Shown here in pieces: positions 42,754-52,055 of a stretch of DNA of 64,000 nucleotides; the stretch's first letter is position 1; each line of letters opens with the position of its first letter. The translations under genes and the position numbers were made by a program. The notes under the pieces were generated by a model that was given only the letters and a program-made list of their open reading frames with translations, made no database searches and was not told the DNA's origin. The stretch is from the NCBI GenBank assembly GCA_028821195.1, contig JAPPHB010000063.1, forward strand, positions 5,365 through 69,364. Direction: 5' to 3'. Source of the stretch: Gammaproteobacteria bacterium. Its GTDB lineage: Bacteria > Gemmatimonadota > Gemmatimonadetes > Longimicrobiales > Gaopeijiaceae.

Positions 42754-43479
42754 CCTTCGCGCGATCCACACCGTGCGGAAGACCGCGGTGGCCACCGTTC
42801 CCACCGCGGTCACCACCAATGCGCCCAGCAGGACCGTGCCCGGGTCGCGCCCCAGGAGCGCGGCGCCGGTGCCGTCGAGGATCGCGCCGAAGCCGATCAG
42901 CAGGAGCCGCTCGGCGCGCTGCATGACGCCCGCCGTGCACAGCACCCCCTGGCTCTCGCCACGTGCGCGTGCATAGCTCACCAGCAGCGAGCCGCCCAGC
43001 GCCGCGGCCACCACCGCGACCGCCCCACCCGAGGCGCGAAAGGCCACCGCCAGCCCGACGAACGCGGCCACCTCGGCGAACCGGTCGATGGTCGAGTCCA
43101 GGAACGCCCCCCGCGGCCCTGCAAGGCCTCGCGCCCGCGCAACCCGCCCATCCATGGCATCCGCGACGCCGCTCAGCAGGACCGCCCAGCCTCCCATCGC
43201 GAACCGCCCCGAGGCGAAGAACCACCCCGCCGCCGCGCCGAAGGCGAACCCCAGCAGGTTGTAGAAGAGGGGCGAAAGGCCGAGGAGCAGCGACGCCCGC
43301 TCCACCGGCCGCACGAACCAGAAGAACCAGCGGCGCACGAAGGATCCGAGCACGAACTTGCCCCGGGCCGAGGACTCGAGCGCGTCCCTCGCGCGGTTGG
43401 CGCCACTCAGCACGAAGACCGGCATGGTGGCAAGCGCAATCCCCACGATCACGACCAGGGCCGTCAACTCGGATCTCAC
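42745..43479 (-). CDS. CDP-alcohol phosphatidyltransferase
   Basis: A 244-residue integral membrane enzyme. The full CDP-alcohol phosphotransferase signature D-x2-DG-x2-AR-x8-G-x3-D-x3-D is present: DAMDGRVARARG, then GAFLDSTID. This family transfers a phospho-alcohol from a CDP-alcohol to another alcohol (phosphatidylinositol, phosphatidylglycerol or ethanolamine phospholipid synthases). Its GTG start at 43479 overlaps the upstream TGA (GTGA), so it is translationally coupled to the nucleotidyltransferase-like gene. With plsC it forms a three-gene lipid headgroup unit. Confidence 0.88.
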   Translation of the reverse strand: MRSELTALVVIVGIALATMPVFVLSGANRARDALESSARGKFVLGSFVRRWFFWFVRPVERASLLLGLSPLFYNLLGFAFGAAAGWFFASGRFAMGGWAVLLSGVADAMDGRVARARGLAGPRGAFLDSTIDRFAEVAAFVGLAVAFRASGGAVAVVAAALGGSLLVSYARARGESQGVLCTAGVMQRAERLLLIGFGAILDGTGAALLGRDPGTVLLGALVVTAVGTVATAVFRTVWIARRLT

Positions 43480-44510
43480 GATGACCGGGTACCGTTGGCT
43501 GCTCGCGAGCCCGGGCTTGCGCCGGCCTGGGCCCCGGGTCCCGGGCGCCTGCGGCCATCCGCGGACGTCTGTTCCCCTCGCGCTCCCGCGCGCGCGGCCC
43601 GCAACACCCGCAACGCCTTGGGAAGCAGCAGCGGAAACGGAAAGCGCCGCTCGAGGGGTGTGATCTCGAACGTCATCCCGGTGCGCCGCTCCACCTTGCG
43701 CACGATGTAGGGGAACCAGCTGTCGAAGGTCAGCATGTGCTTGACCCAGCGGGTGGTGGCGCGCGCCTTGCTGATGCCGAAATACGCGTTCAGCCTGAGC
43801 TGGGCCACGGACGACGCGGGACGAGTCGCGCGGTACTTGCCGTTCGATCGCTCGAGCACCCCGGACGCGACCTCGGCCTCGAGGATGGGCGTGTAGATGC
43901 CGCGCAGTGTTTCCCGCTGAGCCTCGTACACGGCGCTTACCCGGCCTCCGCGTTCCGGCCGGATCTCTCCGGCGTACGAAATCTCGAGCATGCGCCGGCA
44001 GAAGTCGTCCACGGAAAACGAGCCCTCCAGGAACGGAAGGGTCCAGTCGAGCACCATCCGCCTCGCCCCGGCGATCAGCTCCTCGACCCACGCGGCCGCT
44101 TTCGGGTCGCGGGCATGCACCACCGAGATGTGATGCGCCATGCGGCCCAGGCAGAAATGGTCCAGGCGGCGCGGCCCGAGTTCCCGCTGGAAGTCGGCGC
44201 GCGAGAGCACGAGGCACTTGGCCAGCGGACCGTCAGGCGGAGCGGGCCAGAAGGCGATCACGGTCGGAGCCAGCACCCGGCTCACGGTCGCCAGCAGGCC
44301 CGCGCTGCGCGCCGTGTAGCCGCCTTCGGAGAGCGCGCGATAGAACGCCCCGTAGTCGTCAACGACGACGATCAGGTCCCAGGCGCTGTGCCGGTCCGGG
44401 CTTGCCGACACGAGCCGCGAGCCGTACGCGAGCACGGCCACCAGGCCGTCGCCGCCGGTGTTTCGCAGCCCGGAAACCAGGTGCTCGATGGATGCCTCCA
44501 TCCCGTTCAT
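43476..44510 (-). CDS. Tam41-like nucleotidyltransferase (putative lipid cytidylyltransferase)
   Basis: A 344-residue protein with a nucleotidyltransferase-fold start: VAVLAYGSRLVSA then SAWDLIVVVDDYGAFYRA. This resembles the YGS...D-x-I-x-x-VDD region of mitochondrial Tam41-type CDP-diacylglycerol synthases. Later conserved pieces are LDHFCLGRMAHHISVV and NAYFGISKARATTRW. The overlap with a CDP-alcohol phosphotransferase downstream and plsC upstream (ATGA on both sides in effect) strongly suggests it makes the CDP-activated lipid used next. The exact substrate (phosphatidate, ceramide phosphate or another) is inference. The C-terminal 40 residues are low complexity. Confidence 0.68.
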   Translation of the reverse strand: MNGMEASIEHLVSGLRNTGGDGLVAVLAYGSRLVSASPDRHSAWDLIVVVDDYGAFYRALSEGGYTARSAGLLATVSRVLAPTVIAFWPAPPDGPLAKCLVLSRADFQRELGPRRLDHFCLGRMAHHISVVHARDPKAAAWVEELIAGARRMVLDWTLPFLEGSFSVDDFCRRMLEISYAGEIRPERGGRVSAVYEAQRETLRGIYTPILEAEVASGVLERSNGKYRATRPASSVAQLRLNAYFGISKARATTRWVKHMLTFDSWFPYIVRKVERRTGMTFEITPLERRFPFPLLLPKALRVLRAARAGARGEQTSADGRRRPGPGAQAGASPGSRAANGTRSS

Positions 44511-45331
44511 GCGGGCTCCGCCGCCGCGGGGACGCCCCGCATTTCGCCGAGCATTCCGGTCATGACGCCCCGCATCTCCCCGATGAACGCATCCAGATCG
44601 TCGTCCGCCGCGGGTGACTCGAAGGGTCCCCGGCACTCGACTCGGGTGCGCATCAGCGGTAGGTTCCCGAAGAAGTCCCCGAGTCGCGTCCACTTCCACA
44701 ATCCGTCCGCCACCACCACGTACACGCTCCAGCGGCGTGCCGCCAGAATGGTCGCCAGCCCCAGCTTCTTGAAGGGGCCGATGCGACCGGTCCTGCTCCG
44801 GGTTCCCTCCGGGTAGATGATGAGGGGATGCGTGGAGGCGGCCGCCTCGCTGCGAAGCCGGTTCAACTCGCCGCGCAGGGTTGCTCTCGCATCGACCAAG
44901 GGGTATCGGTACAGCCTTGTCATGTGGGATATTAGGGGTACGCCGCGTGCGTATCGGCGGCGCGTCACGATGCGGGGGTAGACGCCGTGCATCGACGCGA
45001 CGACGAGCGGGATGTCCAGCAGCGACTGGTGGTTCATGAGTACCAGCACGCCGGCGGTTGCCGGGATGTCCGGCAGCTCGCCGAAACGGACCCCGCCCAT
45101 ATGACGAAGAAAAAAAATGACCACATGAGCCGTGAAGCGCTGCCACCCGGTGAGCAGAGCGTCACGATTCCCCGGCAGCAATCGCGCCATGGGTGCGATC
45201 AGGAGGCGCTGAATCACGTCGCAAGCCAGCAGAGCCGCGCCGAGCGCGGTCAGGGTCGAGGCGCCACGGAGGTCCAATGACGTGTCCTGTATGGCGGGTG
45301 TGGTCCGATCGGAAGAACATCGGGCAAACAT
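44507..45331 (-). CDS. plsC: PlsC-like acyltransferase (1-acylglycerol-3-phosphate type)
   Basis: A 274-residue membrane-associated acyltransferase. Motif I is NHQSLLD (NHxxxxD), and motif III EGTRSRTG is followed by PFKKLGL. Both are diagnostic of LPAAT/PlsC enzymes. A hydrophobic N-terminal segment anchors it. Its TGA overlaps the start of the nucleotidyltransferase gene (ATGA). The ATG 45331 used here abuts the divergent ATG 45332, leaving no room for either ribosome site, so the true start may lie further in. Confidence 0.87.
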   Translation of the reverse strand: MFARCSSDRTTPAIQDTSLDLRGASTLTALGAALLACDVIQRLLIAPMARLLPGNRDALLTGWQRFTAHVVIFFLRHMGGVRFGELPDIPATAGVLVLMNHQSLLDIPLVVASMHGVYPRIVTRRRYARGVPLISHMTRLYRYPLVDARATLRGELNRLRSEAAASTHPLIIYPEGTRSRTGRIGPFKKLGLATILAARRWSVYVVVADGLWKWTRLGDFFGNLPLMRTRVECRGPFESPAADDDLDAFIGEMRGVMTGMLGEMRGVPAAAEPA

Positions 45332-46741
45332 ATGAGTGACAACGGAAACGCTAGCAGGAAATCCGCTTCGGCGTCAACGCGACGGGTGGCCCGCGACGGG
45401 ACCCGGGATGGCTTCGCCGCCGGGACGGACGGAAGGACGGCGGTCGCCCCGAGCCGGGCCGAGCCGGCGGATGAGCGGCCGCCGCTTCGCGGACTCAGCG
45501 ACTACGACTACACCAACTTCTACTTCGCGGCGGGCACGGATCCGTTCGGGATCCTGGAGCCGTTCGGCGAATGGTGGAAGGACGCCGAGTTCGACGGAGG
45601 CTACTACCTCTACGGGCTGCCGATGGGCTCTGCGCCCGCGACGCGCGTCGAGATCGGCGATCCCAAGACGAGCGAGACGCGCGAGGGACTGATCAACTTC
45701 GCGTCCTACAACTACCTGGGCCTTTCCTATCGTCCCGAAGTGATCGAGGCGGTCTGCGATGCGGTTCGCAAGTACGGCGCCGGAGCCTCGGGGTCGCCGG
45801 TGCTCTCGGGCACCATGGACCTGTACAAGCGGCTGGCGACGGAGATGGCGGACTTCAAGGGCAAGGAAGGCGCCCTCATCTTCCCGACGGGATACAGCGC
45901 CAACGTGGGGCTCATCTCGGGGCTGATGCGTCCAGGCGACCTGATCGTGGCCGACAAGCTGGCCCACGCCAGCATCGTCGACGGCATGATCCTCTCCAAG
46001 GCGACCTCACGTTTCTTCAAGCACAACAACCCGGAGGATCTCGACCGCAAGCTCCGCGGATTCAGCGGCAAGAAGCTGGTGATCGTCGAGGGCGTCTACT
46101 CGATGGACGGCGATGTCGCCAGGTTGCCCGAGATCGTCGACGTCTGCAGGAAGCACGGTGCGCGCCTGCTCATCGACGAGGCGCATTCCACCTTCGTCTA
46201 CGGTCCGAACGGCCGCGGCGTCGCGGAGCATTTCGGCCTCGACGACGAGGTCGATATCCACCTGGGTACCTTCTCGAAGAGCCTCGGAGGCTTGGGCGGG
46301 TTCGTCGCCGGCCCGGCGGAACTCATCTACTACCTGCGCGGCTTCGCGCGCTCCCGGGTGTTCTCGTGCGCGCTTCCGCCCCCGGTCACGGCCGGCCTGC
46401 TGAAGGCGCTGGAGATCGCGAGAGCCGAGCCGGAACTGCGCGATCGGCTCTGGGACAACGCCCGCTACATGCATGGGCTGCTCGGAGAAGCCGGCGTGGA
46501 CGTCGGCGATTCCACCTCGCAGGTGATCTCGATCATGATCCGCGACGACGCCGGCATCTTCCAGATCGCCGAGGACCTTCTGCACCAGGGGGTCTACATC
46601 AACCCGGTCCGCTTCCCCGCCGTGGGCAAGCACAAGTCACGCTTCCGCATGTCCATCTCGGCGGCGCACACCCGCTCCGAACTCGAGGAGGGCGCCGAAA
46701 TCATCATCTCCATCCTCCAGAAATACGGAAAATGCCCCTGA
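45332..46741 (+). CDS. Serine palmitoyltransferase-like alpha-oxoamine synthase
   Basis: A 469-residue PLP enzyme of the alpha-oxoamine synthase family, which condenses an amino acid with an acyl-CoA. The PLP lysine is K316 in GTFSKSLGGLGGFVAG. Other conserved elements are NFASYNYLGLSYRP and YGAGASGSPVLSGT upstream and the DEAHS-type acid DEAHSTFVYG. The N-terminal 50 residues are low complexity. SPT, AONS and ALAS cannot be separated by motif alone, but the lipid-enzyme neighbourhood favours a sphingoid-base (SPT) role. It begins a plus-strand run with an ADC-like protein (10-base overlap) and a lipid kinase. The start may be further in; no strong Shine-Dalgarno is seen. Confidence 0.85.
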   Translation: MSDNGNASRKSASASTRRVARDGTRDGFAAGTDGRTAVAPSRAEPADERPPLRGLSDYDYTNFYFAAGTDPFGILEPFGEWWKDAEFDGGYYLYGLPMGSAPATRVEIGDPKTSETREGLINFASYNYLGLSYRPEVIEAVCDAVRKYGAGASGSPVLSGTMDLYKRLATEMADFKGKEGALIFPTGYSANVGLISGLMRPGDLIVADKLAHASIVDGMILSKATSRFFKHNNPEDLDRKLRGFSGKKLVIVEGVYSMDGDVARLPEIVDVCRKHGARLLIDEAHSTFVYGPNGRGVAEHFGLDDEVDIHLGTFSKSLGGLGGFVAGPAELIYYLRGFARSRVFSCALPPPVTAGLLKALEIARAEPELRDRLWDNARYMHGLLGEAGVDVGDSTSQVISIMIRDDAGIFQIAEDLLHQGVYINPVRFPAVGKHKSRFRMSISAAHTRSELEEGAEIIISILQKYGKCP

Positions 46742-47394
46742 CCCGGTATCACTATTCCCAGGCCGTCAGCGCCTTTTTCGAGATCGCCACGTCGGACGCC
46801 CGGCGCATCCTTCCTCCGCACCTTCAACCGCTCGAAGTCCAGCACGAAGCCAGCATCCTCGCCGTCACTGCCTTCGACTTCACCGGCAGCATGGTCGGCA
46901 CCTATCAGGAGATCGTGCTCTCGGTGATCGTCCCGCCGCTGATCGCCCCGGGCCAGGGCATGGCGAAATCGGCGTTCTATCCCTTCCTCGTGGGCACGAG
47001 CACCGAGGCGTCGCGCGAGCACGCCATCGAGCGCTGGCACCTTCCGCACTACATGGAGGACCTCGACATCCGCTTCCTGCCTTCGGACGGGCGCATGCGC
47101 GTGGAGGTGCGCGAGGGCGATCGGCCGATCCTGGACTTCGAGGTCGCGGACCACGATTCGGAGCCTGTCGATCACCTGTACCAGTCGTTCATGGTCAATG
47201 GCGAAGACCGCTTCAAGGTGGACATCCACATGCGGGGGCCGCATAGCGAGCACGAGGAGGAGGCCGGGTCGCTGAAGCTCCACGAGCATCCGATGACCTC
47301 CCAGCTCACGCTGGACCAGGTGGCCACCTATCCGTTCCGCGAGCAGTGGATGACGGACGGCGTCCAGGTATTCGAGGAGCTCGAGCGCATCTGA
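46732..47394 (+). CDS. Acetoacetate-decarboxylase-fold protein lacking the catalytic lysine
   Basis: A 220-residue protein whose order of conserved pieces matches the ADC superfamily: ATSDARRILPPHLQPLE, YQEIVLSVIVPP, and REHAIERWHLPHY, where ADC has GRELSAYPKK. In true decarboxylases a lysine in that last segment forms a Schiff base; here the aligned residues are Trp/His, so another reaction or a binding role is likely. The start at ATG 46732 overlaps the SPT-like stop by 10 bases, indicating translational coupling. It may act on the 3-keto product or on an acyl intermediate; that is speculation. Confidence 0.6.
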   Translation: MPLTRYHYSQAVSAFFEIATSDARRILPPHLQPLEVQHEASILAVTAFDFTGSMVGTYQEIVLSVIVPPLIAPGQGMAKSAFYPFLVGTSTEASREHAIERWHLPHYMEDLDIRFLPSDGRMRVEVREGDRPILDFEVADHDSEPVDHLYQSFMVNGEDRFKVDIHMRGPHSEHEEEAGSLKLHEHPMTSQLTLDQVATYPFREQWMTDGVQVFEELERI

Positions 47395-48353
47395 GCGGCG
47401 GGGCGCGCACCTTCGTCATCTTCAACCCGGCCTCGGGGCACGGCCGGGGCGCGCGCCGCATCCCGCTCTACCGGGAACTTCTCGGCAGGCACCTTGCCTC
47501 GTGGGAATGGGCGGCGACGACGGCGCCCGGCGAGGAAGCCGAACTCGCGGACAGGGCCATCGCCGGGGGTGCGAAGCTGGTTGTGGCGGTCGGAGGCGAC
47601 GGCACCTGGAGCCAGGTGGCGGATCGCGTGGTGGCGGCCGGGCGCCCGGATGTCACGTTGGGACTGCTGGCTTCGGGAACCGGCAACGACTTCGGCAAGA
47701 GCCTCGGGCTCAGCTACGGCGACCCGGAGCAGGCCGTGGCGGCGTTGGCGGCGGGCCGGACCCGCCGTATCGATGTCGGGCGGGTGGTGTCGGAATGGCG
47801 GCCGGCCCCGCATCCGGAGGTGGATGACGCCGAGCCCTGGCGGGATGCGCCGCGCCACTTTCTCAACCTGGTCGGCTTTGGCTTCGACATCGCGGTGATA
47901 GATGCCACGCTGCGGGCACGCTTCCTGCGGGGGGCGGTCCTGTACAAGGTCACCGCGCTCCAGCAACTGTTCCTGTACACGAGTCCGCGGCTCCGCCTGA
48001 CGGACGGCGGTGGATGGAGCACGGAAGGACGGCATCTCATCCTCACGATATCGAACGGACGCATCTTCGGGGGCGGGTTCCCGATCGCTCCGGACGCGGA
48101 CCTCGAGGACGGTCGGTTGGACGCCTGCGCGATCGCCGATTCCTCGCCTCTCGGGCGCGCCCGCCTGTTCAGTCTGGCCGAGAAGGGCAGGCATGTGGGG
48201 GCGAAGGAGGTCTCTTTGCGTCAGGACCGCGCTTTTGCCGTACAGTTCGACGAGCGCGTACGTTACGAGGTCGACGGCGACGTGCATCAATCGAGCACGG
48301 GCGAGGTGCGGGTGGATGTCGTGCCGTCGGCGCTCCCGGTGATCGTTCCGTGA
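47346..48353 (+). CDS. Diacylglycerol/sphingoid-lipid kinase family protein
   Basis: About 335 residues. The DAGK-catalytic fold is clear: [23 protein letters not shown] (nucleotide loop) and [13 protein letters not shown], with [18 protein letters not shown] in the C-terminal domain. Such enzymes phosphorylate diacylglycerol, ceramide or sphingoid bases. Behind an SPT-like gene, a ceramide or sphingoid kinase role is attractive but unproven. The start is uncertain: GTG 47346 lies inside the preceding gene, while the domain could begin at CTG 47391 immediately at that gene's stop. Confidence 0.8.
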   Translation: MDDGRRPGIRGARAHLSGGARTFVIFNPASGHGRGARRIPLYRELLGRHLASWEWAATTAPGEEAELADRAIAGGAKLVVAVGGDGTWSQVADRVVAAGRPDVTLGLLASGTGNDFGKSLGLSYGDPEQAVAALAAGRTRRIDVGRVVSEWRPAPHPEVDDAEPWRDAPRHFLNLVGFGFDIAVIDATLRARFLRGAVLYKVTALQQLFLYTSPRLRLTDGGGWSTEGRHLILTISNGRIFGGGFPIAPDADLEDGRLDACAIADSSPLGRARLFSLAEKGRHVGAKEVSLRQDRAFAVQFDERVRYEVDGDVHQSSTGEVRVDVVPSALPVIVP

Positions 48354-48363
48354 AGGAGGCTGG

Positions 48364-51300
48364 ATGGATCGCCTTGCTGCCGCTCCGCCGAGCACTGCTC
48401 AGCCCATCCGCGTAGTGACGGCGGCGTCGCTCTTCGACGGGCACGACGCCGCCATCAACGTGATGCGCCGGATCCTGCAGGATTCGGGCGCGGAAGTCAT
48501 CCATCTGGGGCACAACCGCTCCGCCCTCGAGATCGTGGAGTGCGCGGTCCAGGAGGACGCGCACGCCATCGCGATCAGCTCGTACCAGGGCGGGCACATG
48601 GAGTTCTTCACCTACGTGCGCGACCTGCTGCGCGAGCGGGGCGCGGACATCCGCATCTTCGGCGGTGGTGGTGGGACCATTCTGCCCGCGGAAGCCGAGG
48701 AACTGCACCGGCGTGGCATCGACCGGGTCTTCTCTCCCGACGACGGGCGGGCGATGGGGCTTCAGGGGATGATCGACGAGGTGCTGGAGGGCGCGCGTGC
48801 TTCGGTGCGCTCGTCGCTCGATGATCCGGAAGGGGAGGTGCGGGCGCTCGGGCAGGGGGACGTGGGCGCGGTGGCGCGCCTGATCTCGGCGGCCGAGAAC
48901 GGCTATCCGGGCGCGGACGAAGCGATGGAGATGGTGGCCGAGATGGCGGCGGCCCGGCGGGTGCCGGTGCTGGGCGTGACGGGCACGGGCGGGTCGGGCA
49001 AATCGTCGCTGGTGGACGAGCTGGTGCGGCGCTACCTGTCCGGCACCTCGGACGGCCGGGTCGCGATCATCTCGGTGGACCCGTCCAAGCGGCGGACCGG
49101 TGGCGCGCTCCTGGGCGACCGCATCCGGGTGAACGCCGCCAGCAGCCCGCGGGTCTACATGCGCTCGCTGGCCACCCGCGCCTCGAAGCTCGGCCTGTCG
49201 CCGCATGCGCGCCAGGCCGTGGACGTCTGCAAGGCCGCCGGCTTCGACCTGGTCATCATCGAGACGCCCGGGATCGGTCAGTTCGGCGCCGAGGTGGTGG
49301 GGCATTCGGATGTGTCGCTGTACGTGATGACGGCCGAATACGGCGCCGCCAGCCAGCTCGAGAAGATCGACATGCTGGACTACGCGGACGTGGTCGCCAT
49401 CAACAAGTTCGACCGCCCGGGAGCGCTGGACGCGCTCCGGGACGTGCGCAAGCAGTACCGGCGCAACCACCGCCTGTGGAGCGTGCCCGACGCGGCGCTC
49501 CCGGTGTACGGCACCGTGGCCTCGCGCTTCAACGATGCCGGCGTCAACCGCCTGTACCTGGCGCTGCTCGACCAGTTGCGGCGGAAGACCGGCGCGGCAC
49601 TCGCGACCGAGCGCGACCCCGTCGACGACGACCGCGCCGAGCACACGCCGATCCCCCCCGAGCGCACCCGCTACCTGGCGGAGATCGTGGAAGCGGGCCG
49701 CGACTACGGCCGCCGCGTCGACGAACAGGCCGCGCTGGCCCGCCAGCTTTATCAACTGGACGGGGCGATCCGGCTGCTGGGACAGGACGACAGTGCGGCG
49801 TCCCGTGCGGCCGCGTCCGGAAGCGGCGGCGCGACAGGCTACCGCGCGCCCGCAGCCGCCCGCGACGAACCGGAACAAGTCGCGCCCGAACTGCCTCCCG
49901 CAGATGGCGAGGACGAAGCGCTCGCCCGCCTGATCGACCTCTACCGGCAGACGCGGGCGCGGCTCGACCAACGCAGCCTGGCCCTGCTCGAGGAATGGCC
50001 GGCGGTGAAGCGCCGCTACCGGGCCGACACCTACGCCTACCAGGTACGTGGCCGGACGGTGGAGCGGAGTCTCTTCAGCGAATCGCTCGCCGGATCGCGC
50101 ATCCCGCGCGTGGTGCTGCCCCGCTTCCGCGACTGGGGCGAGGTGCTGCGCTGGCGGCTCACCGAGAACGTGCCGGGGGCGTTTCCCTACACCGCCGCGG
50201 TCTTCCCCCTGCGGCGCCTGGAGGAGCACCCGCAGCGCATGTTCGCGGGCGAGGGCGGCCCCGAGCGCACCAACCGGCGCTTCCACTTCCTCAGCCGCGC
50301 CAGCCTGGCCAACCGGCTCTCCACCGCCTTCGACTCGGTCACGCTCTACGGCGAGGACCCCGACGAGCGCATGGACATCTACGGCAAGGTGGGCAACTCG
50401 GGCGTGAGCGTGGCTTCGGTCGACGACGCCAAGAAGCTCTACTCCGGCTTCAACCTCGCCGACCCGTCCACCAGCGTGTCCATGACCATCAACGGGCCCG
50501 CGCCCATGCTGCTCGGCTTCTTCCTCAACGCGGCCATCGACCAGCAGTGCGAGCTCCACATCCGCGAGAGCGGTCTCGAGGCCGAGGTCGAGGAGCGCAT
50601 CCAGGCCCTCTATCGCGAGCGCGGCGTGGAGCGTCCCCGCTACCAGGGCGCGGTTCCGGAGGGCAACGACCGCCTCGGCCTGATGCTGCTCGGCGCGAGC
50701 GGCGACCAGGTCCTTCCGGCCGATGTCTACGAGCGCATCCGGCGCGAGACCCTCGCCGTGGTCCGCGGCACCGTCCAGGCCGATATCCTCAAGGAGGATC
50801 AGGCCCAGAACACCTGCATCTTCTCCATCGAGCTGGCGCTCCGGCTGATGGGCGACATCCAGCAGTACTTCATCGACGAAGGGGTGCGGAACTTCTACTC
50901 GGTTTCGATCTCGGGATATCACATCGCGGAAGCCGGCGCCAACCCCGTCACCCAGCTCGCGCTCACCCTCGCCAACGGCTTCACCTACGTCGAGTACTAC
51001 CGCTCTCGCGGGATGCGCGTCGACGACTTCGCGCCCAACCTGTCGTTCTTCTTCTCCAACGGCATGGACCCGGAGTATGTGGTGCTGGGTCGGGTGGCCC
51101 GCCGCATATGGGCGAAGGCGATGAAGCACGTCTACGGCGCCAACGCCCGCTCGCAGAGGCTCAAGTATCACATTCAGACCTCGGGCCGCAGCCTGCACGC
51201 GCAGGAGATCGCCTTCAACGACATCCGCACCACGCTGCAGGCCCTGTACGCCCTCTGCGACAACTGCAACTCGCTGCATACCAACGCCTACGACGAAGCC

Positions 51301-51864
51301 ATCACCACGCCCACCGAGGAAAGCGTGCGCCGGGCCCTGGCGATTCAGCTTGTCATCAGCAGGGAGCTGGGACTGTCGAGGAACGAGAACCCGCTGCAGG
51401 GCTCGTTTATCATCGAGGAACTGACCGACCTTGTCGAAGAGGCCGTGATGCGCGAGTTCCTGCGGCTGTCGGAGCGCGGAGGCGTGCTCGGGGCGATGGA
51501 GCGCATGTACCAGCGCGGCCGCATCCAGGACGAGTCGCTCGAGTACGAGTCGCGCAAGCACAGCGGAGAACTGCCCATCGTGGGGGTCAACACCTTCCTG
51601 GGTCCGGAGGGATCGCCCACGCGGGTGCCGGATGAAGTGATCCGCGCCACCACCGGCGAGAAGGACTACGCCATCGCGTCAAACCAGGCCTTCAGGGCGC
51701 GCAACCGGGGCCGTGCCGACGTCGCCCTCGACGAGCTGAGGCGGGAGGCGCTGGCGGGCGGCAACACCTTCGCCGCGCTCATGGAGGCCTGCAAGGTGTG
51801 TACGCTGGGGCAGATCACGGGCGTGCTGTACGAAGTGGGCGGGCAGTACCGGCGGAACATGTAG
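48364..51864 (+). CDS. icmF: IcmF: fused B12-dependent acyl-CoA mutase with its G-protein chaperone
   Basis: An 1166-residue cytoplasmic protein with the IcmF order. The N-terminal cobalamin-binding domain has [10 protein letters not shown] (H27 is the lower cobalt ligand). A MeaB-like GTPase follows (P-loop GTGGSGKS, K213; [22 protein letters not shown]). After an Ala-rich linker (about residues 475-530) comes a methylmalonyl-CoA-mutase-type TIM barrel with [11 protein letters not shown] and [12 protein letters not shown]. IcmF interconverts isobutyryl- and n-butyryl-CoA and can use isovaleryl- and pivalyl-CoA. It follows the lipid kinase by 10 bases, so it may supply branched or straight acyl-CoA to lipid synthesis. 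It needs cobalamin, which the btuB operon in this window could supply. Confidence 0.94.
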   Translation: MDRLAAAPPSTAQPIRVVTAASLFDGHDAAINVMRRILQDSGAEVIHLGHNRSALEIVECAVQEDAHAIAISSYQGGHMEFFTYVRDLLRERGADIRIFGGGGGTILPAEAEELHRRGIDRVFSPDDGRAMGLQGMIDEVLEGARASVRSSLDDPEGEVRALGQGDVGAVARLISAAENGYPGADEAMEMVAEMAAARRVPVLGVTGTGGSGKSSLVDELVRRYLSGTSDGRVAIISVDPSKRRTGGALLGDRIRVNAASSPRVYMRSLATRASKLGLSPHARQAVDVCKAAGFDLVIIETPGIGQFGAEVVGHSDVSLYVMTAEYGAASQLEKIDMLDYADVVAINKFDRPGALDALRDVRKQYRRNHRLWSVPDAALPVYGTVASRFNDAGVNRLYLALLDQLRRKTGAALATERDPVDDDRAEHTPIPPERTRYLAEIVEAGRDYGRRVDEQAALARQLYQLDGAIRLLGQDDSAASRAAASGSGGATGYRAPAAARDEPEQVAPELPPADGEDEALARLIDLYRQTRARLDQRSLALLEEWPAVKRRYRADTYAYQVRGRTVERSLFSESLAGSRIPRVVLPRFRDWGEVLRWRLTENVPGAFPYTAAVFPLRRLEEHPQRMFAGEGGPERTNRRFHFLSRASLANRLSTAFDSVTLYGEDPDERMDIYGKVGNSGVSVASVDDAKKLYSGFNLADPSTSVSMTINGPAPMLLGFFLNAAIDQQCELHIRESGLEAEVEERIQALYRERGVERPRYQGAVPEGNDRLGLMLLGASGDQVLPADVYERIRRETLAVVRGTVQADILKEDQAQNTCIFSIELALRLMGDIQQYFIDEGVRNFYSVSISGYHIAEAGANPVTQLALTLANGFTYVEYYRSRGMRVDDFAPNLSFFFSNGMDPEYVVLGRVARRIWAKAMKHVYGANARSQRLKYHIQTSGRSLHAQEIAFNDIRTTLQALYALCDNCNSLHTNAYDEAITTPTEESVRRALAIQLVISRELGLSRNENPLQGSFIIEELTDLVEEAVMREFLRLSERGGVLGAMERMYQRGRIQDESLEYESRKHSGELPIVGVNTFLGPEGSPTRVPDEVIRATTGEKDYAIASNQAFRARNRGRADVALDELRREALAGGNTFAALMEACKVCTLGQITGVLYEVGGQYRRNM

Positions 51865-51890
51865 GGCGTGCACGGACTCCCGGAATCCGG

Positions 51891-52013
51891 ATGAAGTTCT
51901 TCCTGAAGCGTTTCGCGGGACGTTTCGCGCTCACGCTGCTGCCGCTCTTCTACCAGCAATGGCTGCGGCTTCGGGAGATCTCCGGGAGGCTGGCGAGGGT
52001 CGTGGGGTCGTAG
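51891..52013 (+). CDS. Possible 40-residue basic peptide
   Basis: ATG 51891 opens a 40-codon frame, basic and hydrophobic (MKFFLKRFAGRFALTLLPLF then YQQWLRLREISGRLARVVGS). It has no clear Shine-Dalgarno. It lies between icmF and the DUF5107 gene, on the same strand. It could be a small membrane-associated protein or chance. Confidence 0.2.
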   Translation: MKFFLKRFAGRFALTLLPLFYQQWLRLREISGRLARVVGS

Positions 52014-52055
52014 ATTACCCGAGGGCCATCCACGAGAGATACCGGACGAGGTGAC

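Noticed and set aside
48169-51561. An 1130-codon minus-strand open frame opposite icmF.
   Set aside because: Antisense shadow in high-GC DNA; no recognisable motif, composition of an off-frame translation, and it fully overlaps a strongly supported gene.
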